Both the position numbers and the translations under genes were made by a program. Below, piece after piece: positions 1 through 4,849 of a DNA stretch of 5,752 nucleotides; the first letter of the stretch is position 1; every line of letters starts with the position of its first letter. The DNA comes from Tannerella sp. GTDB lineage: Bacteria; Bacteroidota; Bacteroidia; Bacteroidales; Tannerellaceae. The DNA is taken from NCBI GenBank assembly GCA_031277235.1, contig JAITMT010000011.1, positions 1-5,752 on the forward strand, written 5' to 3'. The notes under the pieces were generated by a model. The model was not told the DNA's origin and did no database searches. It saw only the letters and a list, made by a program, of their open reading frames with translations.

Positions 1-132
1 CAGCACCAGCAAATCCCAGTCGGAATCGGGACGGGCGTCGCCGCGCGCCTGCGAACCGAAAAGAATTACCTTTTCATTCGGTAAAATCTGTCGCTTTAAT
101 GCCTGTATTTCGTTGAAAATCTGCTGGTTCAT
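1..132 (-). CDS. Nucleotidyltransferase domain protein (MNT type), N-terminal part only
   Basis: The first 44 codons of a gene that runs off the left edge. The sequence after the start includes VILFGSQARGDARPDSDWDL, the signature of the DNA polymerase beta-like minimal nucleotidyltransferases: the G-S-x-A-R-G nucleotide-binding turn followed by the D-x-D metal-binding pair in SDWD. Members of this family transfer nucleotides to a protein or small molecule, and many are the antitoxin half of HEPN-MNT toxin-antitoxin pairs, where the MNT protein AMPylates the HEPN toxin. Whether a HEPN gene follows cannot be seen. The start ATG lies 18 nt after the stop of the preceding gene on the same strand, so it is probably co-transcribed with the membrane-protein genes. 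No clear Shine-Dalgarno precedes it; the gap reads as T- and A-rich. Family identification is firm; the partner and biological role are unknown. Confidence 0.85.
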   Translation of the reverse strand, partial: MNQQIFNEIQALKRQILPNEKVILFGSQARGDARPDSDWDLLVL

Positions 133-150
133 AACATCTATCTGTAAAAA

Positions 151-552
151 TTACGCCCGCAACGCTTTTTTGTGCCTTCGGGCGAAAATTCCGCCAATCA
201 GACTTTTAGCGGCATTGATGCCCCAAACCACGACGAAAGGTTGTACAATATCCCAAACTATGGGCGCCATTCCCCTGCCGATAGCCCAGTAATCGGAGAA
301 TTTCAGGGATTTTCCTTGCATATTCCCGCCTGACGACAGCGCCGGCGGCTCTTGCTCTTTTCTCGGTTTGCCGGGCGAAAAAAGCGCCGAAGTGAAGCCC
401 GAAATCATCAGGTTTACAGAATTGTCGCGAATGTAGAGCAAATCTTTGCCCAGATTTTGTTCGCTAATTTTGATAACCTCCTTCAAACGAGCCTTATCAG
501 CCTTCAGTTTGTCAAAAGGCGACTGTTCCCTGTTCCGATTCCCTGTTTCCAT
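151..552 (-). CDS. Small membrane-associated protein, YqjK-like position
   Basis: A 133-residue protein of no named family that I recognise. Residues 14-40 are charged and helical (DKLKADKARLKEVIKI). A loop with proline, glycine and serine spans about 59-77. Near the C-terminus a mostly hydrophobic stretch (about 95-122, with IVWDIVQPFVVVWGINAAKS) is followed by a strongly basic tail, ARRHKKALRA. This suggests one membrane-embedded helix with the tail in the cytoplasm. It is the third gene of a leftward run after YtxH-like and YqjE-like genes, the place YqjK takes in the enterobacterial yqjDEK cassette; the comparison rests on position and general character, not on a traced alignment. The chosen ATG overlaps the end of the previous gene by 41 bp; the next in-frame Met is at residue 49 and would remove the charged helix. 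The overlap holds a GGAACAG heptamer repeat. It is probably translationally coupled to its upstream neighbour. Confidence 0.75.
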   Translation of the reverse strand: METGNRNREQSPFDKLKADKARLKEVIKISEQNLGKDLLYIRDNSVNLMISGFTSALFSPGKPRKEQEPPALSSGGNMQGKSLKFSDYWAIGRGMAPIVWDIVQPFVVVWGINAAKSLIGGIFARRHKKALRA

Positions 553-925
553 TTCCGTCGAATGTTTCTTCTATTTTATCTTCGTAATAGTGGAAGGCTT
601 TGATTATCTTGTTGATAACATATTCCTGAATTCTTTTCCTGTTGACGATAACCAAAATAACCTGCAAAATATACAGTATCGTAATGATTCCGAATCCAAA
701 CACCAATGAATCAAGCAGTTTGCTGAGGAAAAATCCCAGCACCAGATGCACAAACAGAATGGTAATCAGCGTCAGCGCCGACAGCAACAAACCGTACGAA
801 AAGAAAGCAGCCATCTTGCTTACCTGTTCGTAGGTGTTGAGTTTCAGCAGTTCCAGTCTCAGTTCCGCGTATTTCGTTACGCCGTCTTTCAAGTCGCGAA
901 ACACATGTTCGGCATCTTTTTTCAT
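512..925 (-). CDS. YqjE / holin superfamily III-type membrane protein
   Basis: A 137-residue protein of the size and layout of the YqjE family (DUF1469, often named phage holin family, although cellular members are not known to lyse cells). An amphipathic, charged N-terminus (about 1-38, with DLKDGVTKYAELRLELLKL) precedes two close transmembrane helices at about 39-67 and 72-94. A basic turn, NRKRIQEYVINKIIKA, and an acidic tail follow. The N-terminal motif with K-Y-A-E-L-R-L-E-L-L-K is characteristic of the family. The start codon is 17 nt downstream of the stop of the YtxH-like gene, so the two form an operon. The last 16 codons overlap the next gene in another frame. Known relatives sit in the inner membrane in stress and stationary-phase gene sets; a precise function is not established. 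There is no phage context here, so a lysis role is unlikely. Confidence 0.85.
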   Translation of the reverse strand: MKKDAEHVFRDLKDGVTKYAELRLELLKLNTYEQVSKMAAFFSYGLLLSALTLITILFVHLVLGFFLSKLLDSLVFGFGIITILYILQVILVIVNRKRIQEYVINKIIKAFHYYEDKIEETFDGNGNRESEQGTVAF

Positions 926-942
926 ATTCAGAGACGCCCGGT

Positions 943-1155
943 TTATTCTTCGATTTCTGCCTCATCGGCGGCTTCGGCTCTTTGCGCCCAATATCTGTTC
1001 ATAGTCGCGCTAAATCCGTCTTTCACCTTGTTAACCAATGCGCCCAATTCATCAAGAATCTGCTCTTTTTTGTCCGACGCCGCAAAGTAACCGACGGCTG
1101 CTCCCAATGCCGTACCAATCAACAATCCAAGCGCCAATTTAGAATTTCCTCTCAT
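943..1155 (-). CDS. YtxH domain-containing small membrane protein
   Basis: A 70-residue protein. It begins with a short basic N-terminus and a glycine-rich hydrophobic helix at residues 6-26 (KLALGLLIGTALGAAVGYFA). A charged helix follows (SDKKEQILDELGALVNKVKDG) and then an acidic alanine/glutamate-rich tail. This is the YtxH (general stress protein) layout, which resembles the DUF883/YqjD proteins with a single Gly-rich membrane anchor. The open frame extends upstream to 1332, but the start at 1155 is preferred: a GGAGGG Shine-Dalgarno lies 3 nt before it, a TATTTTTG promoter box lies at 1187-1194, and the extra upstream translation looks like non-coding AT-rich sequence. It is the first gene of the leftward operon with the YqjE-like protein. 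Relatives are stress-induced membrane proteins, but the exact role is unknown. Confidence 0.85.
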   Translation of the reverse strand: MRGNSKLALGLLIGTALGAAVGYFAASDKKEQILDELGALVNKVKDGFSATMNRYWAQRAEAADEAEIEE

Positions 1156-1158
1156 AAT

Positions 1159-1164
1159 CCCTCC
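1159..1164 (-). promoter_or_regulatory. Ribosome binding site of the YtxH-like gene
   Basis: On the minus strand GGAGGG is followed by ATT and then the ATG at 1155. Strong Shine-Dalgarno sites are uncommon in Bacteroidetes. This one decides the start and rules out the longer frame beginning at 1332. Confidence 0.6.
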
Positions 1165-1186
1165 GTTTTTTGAATGATTTATGCTG

Positions 1187-1194
1187 CAAAAATA
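1187..1194 (-). promoter_or_regulatory. Bacteroidetes -7 promoter box for the leftward operon
   Basis: The minus strand reads TATTTTTG, an exact match to TAnnTTTG, the -7 element of the Bacteroidetes primary sigma factor. It is about 30 nt before the YtxH-like start, giving a short 5' leader. I see no clear TTTG or TTG at the expected -33 distance upstream, so the promoter rests on one element. Confidence 0.5.
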
Positions 1195-1348
1195 ACTATT
1201 TTTTTCGGAATGGAGATGAAAATATTGAGATTTAACGAAAATTAAACTTTCGCTGCATCCTGAATCATAATTTTTGGCATGGAAAATAAAAAACCTGCAA
1301 TGATGATTTTTTAGCAAAAACCTAATTTTCACCTAATTTTAACAGCAA

Positions 1349-1472
1349 AACAACCTCAGTAGCAGAAAAATGAGATAAATATACAAAAACCTCATTACTT
1401 CATTTCAACCGGAAAGAATGAGGTAATGAGGTTGATATGTGAGGATAATATCTTGTTGCTACTGAGGTTGTT
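1349..1472. repeat. Nested inverted repeat, possible long hairpin or MITE-like element
   Basis: Outer arms 1349-1364 (AACAACCTCAGTAGCA) and 1457-1472 are perfectly complementary over 16 bp. Inner arms 1388-1404 and 1417-1433 are complementary over 17 bp with one G-T pair. The two segments between the arms are both 23 nt and AT-rich, and the central loop is 12 nt. The outer pairing can continue with a 3-nt gap into AACAG at 1341 and CTGTT at 1473. The element carries no coding sequence and lies between divergent transcription units. It could be a structured leader RNA, a DNA cruciform or a small non-autonomous element; the sequence alone does not decide. Confidence 0.7.
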
Positions 1473-1576
1473 CTGTTTGAAAAATTAGGATGAAATCAGG
1501 TTTCGATGTGATTATAAGTTGTTACCTCTGCAAATATAATGCAGACTTGATAAATTTTTCAGAAAATTTTGAACCG

Positions 1577-1611
1577 TTTGTCATGCAATTCAAAAATTTC
1601 ATGTATATTTG
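1577..1611 (+). promoter_or_regulatory. Bacteroidetes-type promoter of the candidate 6S RNA
   Basis: TATATTTG at 1604-1611 matches the TAnnTTTG -7 box exactly, and TTTG at 1577-1580 can serve as the -33 element with a 23-nt gap, at the long end of the usual range. Transcription would start near 1617 and run into the structured RNA. No gene of normal length lies directly downstream, which fits an RNA-gene promoter. Confidence 0.6.
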
Positions 1612-1654
1612 CACGAGTTTTAAATATTTTATCTATGAAATAAGGAGGAAAAAC

Positions 1655-1690
1655 GTGTGTAAAGCACACAAAATTAAACATATAGAGTAG
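1655..1690 (+). other. Possible 11-codon mini-ORF in the RNA leader
   Basis: GTG at 1655 opens a frame reading M/V-C-K-A-H-K-I-K-H-I-E and ending in TAG at 1690. A perfect AGGAGG (1643-1648) lies 6 nt before it, an ideal ribosome-binding distance and unusual in this phylum. The start also lies in a small hairpin (GTGTG at 1655-1659 with CACAC at 1665-1669), so the purine-rich motif may have another role. Coding is not shown; the ORF is too short for any composition test. Confidence 0.2.
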
Positions 1691-1841
1691 CGATTGCTAT
1701 TTGTTCTTGAACCTCATTTTCCACAAATCAGGTCATACAGACCATTTCAAGAATAAGTTTGCCAACGCCGTGTGTTCGGCGTGGAGCAACTTATTGGAAG
1801 TGGTAGGCGTGGAAACCTGAGGTTCAGATAAGGTTGTTCCG

Positions 1842-1854
1842 CGCTATTTTTTTT
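1842..1854 (+). terminator. Terminator of the candidate 6S RNA
   Basis: CGCTA at 1842-1846 can pair with TAGCG at 1688-1692 across the whole RNA and is followed by eight T (1847-1854). The T-run after a long base-paired RNA marks its probable 3' end. The immediate stem is short, and TAGC at 1688 can alternatively form a small local hairpin with GCTA at 1696. Confidence 0.5.
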
Positions 1855-1987
1855 AGATTTTATAACAAAAATGGCGGGGAATTTTTCCGGCAATAGAGAT
1901 GATCAATTGTCGAAAAAACGGTCAAAGAACAATCCCTTTTACCATTCGATCGCTAATTTTAACAGCTTAATCTTTTTGCCCTGTTTC

Positions 1988-2021
1988 TTTGTATTTATTA
2001 AAAAAAAATTGTATATGTTTG
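1988..2021 (+). promoter_or_regulatory. Promoter of the astacin-like protease gene
   Basis: TATGTTTG at 2014-2021 fits the TAnnTTTG -7 box, with TTTG at 1988-1991 as a -33 element 22 nt upstream. The resulting leader of about 40 nt is A-rich and has no Shine-Dalgarno, as is common in Bacteroidetes. The stretch from the RNA terminator to this promoter (1855-1987) shows nothing else I can support. Confidence 0.6.
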
Positions 2022-2066
2022 CAGCGTAAAATTTGAAAAAAATATAACCCTATAGATAAAAAAGAT

Positions 2067-4304
2067 ATGAAAAAATTTCAATTCATTGCCCCTATTTCGG
2101 GCGTAAACCGTATGGCTGCCCTCATGGTAGCAATTCTGATAGCCTTTGCCGGCTGCAAGGAAGAAGACGGCGACAATTTCGTAGCCGTATCGGGCATTTC
2201 GGGCGTTGCCGCCGAAGCCGAAGTGAACACTCCGCTGACTCTCAACGCAACGGTGTCGCCGTCCAATGCCTCCAATCAATCCATTGTGTGGACGGTAAAG
2301 GACTCTGGAACCACCGGCGCAAGCATTACCGGCGGAAATACCCTGACCGCAACGGCGGCAGGAACAGTTACCGTTACCGCCACCATTCCCAATGGTGCAA
2401 CACCAAACACGCCTTTCAGCAAGGACTTTACGATTTCGGTAAAGACAAATCTTGTCGTCTCCGGCGTAACGGTTAGCCCCGATACCTCGGACGTTCCGAA
2501 AGGCTATGCTTTAGAGTTTAAGGCAACCGTAGCCGGCAACAATCTTACCGAAGCGGACAAAGCCGTAACCTGGACAGTTACAGGTGGTACGAATCAGGAA
2601 ACCTCCATTACAGCCGACGGAACGCTTGTCGTTTCTGCAGCCGAAACAGCCGAAACCCTTACTATAAAAGCCACTTCTACTGTAGATAACAGCAAAAGCG
2701 GAACGGCGACTGTTAAGATTTATGAATATCAAAATTTTCATGAACCGTATCCGGAAAATGTTGAAATAGTTGAAATTACTTTCATGGGTGAAAAAATAAA
2801 ATGCTGTTATATTAATGGACAATATATTATCCAGGGTGATATTATTTTACAAGATGATAATCAGAATGTTGAAATTAATTCACTGAATACTATTACTCCA
2901 AGAGCAGCAACAATCACTGACTATCAGACTTGGTCTCAAGGAAAAGTCTTTCATTATAGTGAAATTCCTAATGACAATATTAATAAAGGTATAAGAGAGG
3001 CAATAAAAGAAATTCAAGATAAAACAAATACTGTTAAATTTATTGAGTTAAAAACTGAAGAGGCAAAAAAATATAAAAAAACCAATTTAATAAAATTTGT
3101 TCCTATCCCTTCCAGTGATCCTGATCAACGAAACAGATCATATATTGGATGGAGATCTTTCGGAAATACAATATGGCTTAAAGATCCTGATGCTTCTTTA
3201 CATGAAATATGTCACGCATTGGGATTAATACACGAACACTCAAGACCGGATAGAGTGAATAATATTATTATTTGGAGGAATAATATGGATATCTCGGATG
3301 AAATATTCGATATTGATTATAATATAGACGGGACATTAGCAAAAATGATACCTTCTTCTAAATTTGATTTTAAATCAGTTATGATGTATGATAGCTATTC
3401 CCATGCAAAATCCAAAGATTTTTGTGTACCCTTTACGAAATGCGAAAAAGCGACAATAACGGATAAAGACGGAAAAACATATGCCGACCCCAGTAAAATT
3501 AAACTTTCTGATAATGATGTACAAGTCCTCAATCAAATGTATCATCAACAAAATGCTACTCCCGATGTTTTTATCCACCCCGATAATGGTAACAACATAC
3601 ACCCAACTGAAAATTCCTGTTTGCTTTCAGGAGAATTGATATATGAAGGGTTTCCTGCGAATTATTTAACTGAATATGGAATTTGTTATAGAATAAAGGG
3701 CAATACTGCTTGGAAAGTTGAAAAAGCTACAAGCAAAGATAATCTTGGAAGATTTACTTGTGCATTGGGAGGTTTGGAACCCAATAAAACTTATGAAGCA
3801 GGTGCGTATTATAAATTTAATGGAGATACACATTATAATCTTGAATCTAAAGTTGAGTTTACGACCTTACCGGGAACACCTGTAGCACCTGAGATAGGCA
3901 CATGGCGGGGGAGTATGTCTTTTGTGAATTTAATTAATAATCAGAAAATGTCTTATGATGTTGAGCTTCTAATTAATCTTGATGGTACAGCTACATGGAA
4001 AGAAACTACTCATGAACCATATCTTGCTTATGGTAATGCATTGTATACAGAAGTTTATTATATGTATTGGATTAGAAAAAATAATTATATTGAATTTTCG
4101 TACAATGTTCAATTTGGTGGGATAAAACCTGATGGAAGTCCTTTCCATGGAAAAACAATCCCGTGTATTGATAAAGCCAGTTTGGACGCAACTAATACTA
4201 TCATGTCATGGGAAGGGATTCGGCCATTTACTTCACTATGGGATTTTGAGTTGGACGATTATACTTATATATATGAACCTTTTAAAGGATCATTAAGAAA
4301 GTAA
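2067..4304 (+). CDS. Surface lipoprotein metalloprotease of the astacin family (M12A) with Ig-like and Fn3-like domains
   Basis: A 745-residue secreted zinc endopeptidase. The lipoprotein signal ends in the lipobox AFAGC (Cys30); the following KEEDGD resembles the lipoprotein export signal that sends Bacteroidetes lipoproteins to the cell surface. Two bacterial Ig-like (Big_2 type) domains cover about 41-125 and 132-218. A pro-segment (about 219-280) contains IQGD at 255-258, resembling the FxGD aspartate switch by which astacin propeptides block the zinc. The catalytic domain (about 281-495) has HEICHALGLIHEHSRPDR: zinc ligands His379, His383 and His389, and catalytic Glu380. The Met-turn SVMMY (437-441) supplies Met439 and Tyr441. 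An Fn3-like domain (about 499-602) and a beta-rich domain starting GTWRGS (611-745) follow. All key residues are present, so it should be active. The start at 2067 gives a proper basic n-region; Met16 would leave almost none. G+C drops sharply near codon 217. The protein substrate is unknown. Confidence 0.93.
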   Translation: MKKFQFIAPISGVNRMAALMVAILIAFAGCKEEDGDNFVAVSGISGVAAEAEVNTPLTLNATVSPSNASNQSIVWTVKDSGTTGASITGGNTLTATAAGTVTVTATIPNGATPNTPFSKDFTISVKTNLVVSGVTVSPDTSDVPKGYALEFKATVAGNNLTEADKAVTWTVTGGTNQETSITADGTLVVSAAETAETLTIKATSTVDNSKSGTATVKIYEYQNFHEPYPENVEIVEITFMGEKIKCCYINGQYIIQGDIILQDDNQNVEINSLNTITPRAATITDYQTWSQGKVFHYSEIPNDNINKGIREAIKEIQDKTNTVKFIELKTEEAKKYKKTNLIKFVPIPSSDPDQRNRSYIGWRSFGNTIWLKDPDASLHEICHALGLIHEHSRPDRVNNIIIWRNNMDISDEIFDIDYNIDGTLAKMIPSSKFDFKSVMMYDSYSHAKSKDFCVPFTKCEKATITDKDGKTYADPSKIKLSDNDVQVLNQMYHQQNATPDVFIHPDNGNNIHPTENSCLLSGELIYEGFPANYLTEYGICYRIKGNTAWKVEKATSKDNLGRFTCALGGLEPNKTYEAGAYYKFNGDTHYNLESKVEFTTLPGTPVAPEIGTWRGSMSFVNLINNQKMSYDVELLINLDGTATWKETTHEPYLAYGNALYTEVYYMYWIRKNNYIEFSYNVQFGGIKPDGSPFHGKTIPCIDKASLDATNTIMSWEGIRPFTSLWDFELDDYTYIYEPFKGSLRK

Positions 4305-4331
4305 ATTCCGTATAATAGTAAATAACTTACT

Positions 4332-4357
4332 CCGCTGGCGCGGATTTGCAATCCGTG
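4332..4357. repeat. Short palindromic intergenic repeat
   Basis: GGCGCGGATT and AATCCGTGCC pair over 10 bp with one G-T pair around a 3-nt loop, just after the protease gene. It has the size and form of REP-like intergenic palindromes. No T-run follows, so it is not a typical intrinsic terminator. Confidence 0.55.
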
Positions 4358-4369
4358 CCATTCAAAATC

Positions 4370-4455
4370 GTCTGAACCATGATTTCAACAAGATTTGCAG
4401 GATGAACAGGATTGTAAAAAAATCTTGAAAATCCTGTTAAAATCCCGGTTCAGAC
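4370..4455. repeat. Interrupted inverted repeat with AACAGGATT / AATCCTGTT
   Basis: The outer arms GTCTGAACC (4370-4378) and GGTTCAGAC (4447-4455) are perfectly complementary. Inside, AACAGGATT (4405-4413) pairs with AATCCTGTT (4430-4438), and GATTT (4381-4385) with AAATC (4440-4444). The AACAGGATT words resemble a dispersed intergenic repeat common in Bacteroidetes genomes (from memory, not searched). Open frames across it are chance. Confidence 0.6.
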
Positions 4456-4470
4456 AAAAAGAAATGACGG

Positions 4471-4577
4471 AAAAACCACCCCGCCGCTTCGCGCCACCCC
4501 TCCGAGGGAGGGGAATTACGCCGAATGGATTCCCCTCCCTCGGAGGGGTGTCCGAAGGACGGGGTGGTTTGTTTTTG
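4471..4577. terminator. Probable bidirectional terminator formed by the long inverted repeat
   Basis: On the plus strand the hairpin ends in GGTTTGTTTTT (to 4577). On the minus strand it ends in GGTTTTT (T-run from 4475 to 4471). It lies between convergent genes, so it could stop transcription from both the protease and the hexosaminidase. The T-runs are modest. Confidence 0.45.
4473..4570. repeat. Long G+C-rich inverted repeat (MITE-like)
   Basis: The inner arms 4495-4516 and 4529-4550 are perfectly complementary over 22 bp (left arm begins CACCCCTCCGAGGGAGGGG) with a 12-nt loop. The outer arms AAACCACCCCG (4473-4483) and CGGGGTGGTTT (4560-4570) are perfect over 11 bp. The unpaired blocks between them, with CGCTTCGCG on the left and TCCGAAGGA on the right, can each fold on their own. 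The order of paired and unpaired blocks suggests a mobile miniature element. It resembles a dispersed repeat seen in many Bacteroidetes spacers, from memory. Reading frames through it on both strands are artefacts. Confidence 0.75.
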
Positions 4578-4634
4578 GGTAAACGGGATAACGGGAACAC
4601 GGATAAACGGATAAAGATGCGGGAGACAGCAAAC

Positions 4635-4664
4635 ACCGCAGGTAACGCTACGCTCACCTGCGGT
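4635..4664. repeat. Palindromic repeat ACCGCAGGT / ACCTGCGGT
   Basis: Perfect 9-bp arms at 4635-4643 and 4656-4664 around a 12-nt loop. A smaller hairpin, GTCCT-TTC-AGGAC, follows at 4676-4688. Neither has a T-run. Confidence 0.55.
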
Positions 4665-4727
4665 TACGAAAATCTGTCCTTTCAGGACGCACGAAGTCAT
4701 CCGGCAACGTCGGACGTGTGCATCGTA

Positions 4728-4789
4728 GGGGCGTATGGCATACGCCGGTTAATAGAATAATAAAAAATAGGGCGTATGCCAAACGCCCC
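4728..4789. repeat. Inverted repeat with GGCGTATGCC-type arms
   Basis: The arms GGGGCGTATGGCATACGCC (4728-4746) and 4771-4789 are complementary over 19 bp with one mismatch and are separated by a 24-nt AT-rich loop. It lies about 60 bp beyond the stop of the hexosaminidase gene. It could stop or stabilise that transcript, or be a dispersed repeat. Confidence 0.65.
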
Positions 4790-4849
4790 AAAGGTACGGA
4801 ACCAAGAAAAGTTACAAGACCTATGTCTCAGCCCCATATAAGGATTAAA

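Larger units (their letters stand above)
1617..1854 (+). ncRNA. ssrS: Candidate 6S RNA (Bacteroidales-1 type)
   Basis: A structured RNA between a Bacteroidetes promoter and a run of eight T. The core is one long irregular hairpin. The closing stem pairs TGAACCTCA (1708-1716) with TGAGGTTCA (1818-1826) and continues as TTTCCAC (1718-1724) with GTGGAAA (1809-1815). A central bubble follows, 17 nt on the 5' side (1725-1741) and 5 nt on the 3' side (1804-1808). The apical arm pairs 1742-1748 with 1797-1803, AATAAGTT (1752-1759) with AACTTATT (1788-1795), and ACGCCG (1765-1770) with CGGCGT (1777-1782) around a 6-nt loop. A rod of this length with a bubble in the middle is the 6S RNA plan; 6S RNA mimics an open promoter and sequesters RNA polymerase. 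I found no SRP, RNase P or tmRNA signature. The 5' end is inferred from the promoter; the mature RNA may begin nearer 1688. The name is a structural judgement without a covariance-model search. Confidence 0.6.

Noticed and set aside
512..925. Prophage lysis gene
   Set aside because: The holin-III family name is inherited from phage relatives; no endolysin or other phage gene is nearby, and the neighbours match a cellular YqjD/YqjE-like set.
1156..1332. Upstream extension of the YtxH-like frame to a start at 1332
   Set aside because: It is AT-rich and reads as low-complexity non-coding sequence, it contains the promoter box at 1187-1194, and a Shine-Dalgarno supports the start at 1155.
1349..1472. 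Intrinsic terminator or CRISPR repeat
   Set aside because: No T-run follows on either strand, no gene ends here, and there is no regular repeat-spacer array.
1490..1654. Longer open frame leading into the mini-ORF
   Set aside because: It runs through the promoter at 1577-1611 and its translation has no protein-like pattern.
1800..1850. tRNA T-arm or SRP RNA in the GGTTCAGAT region
   Set aside because: No acceptor stem, anticodon arm or GTTCGAAT loop is present, and the conserved SRP GGAA tetraloop motif is absent. The bases belong to the long stem of the RNA.
4385..4760. Three open frames on both strands in the spacer
   Set aside because: They consist mainly of the palindromic repeats and have no ribosome-binding site or family match.
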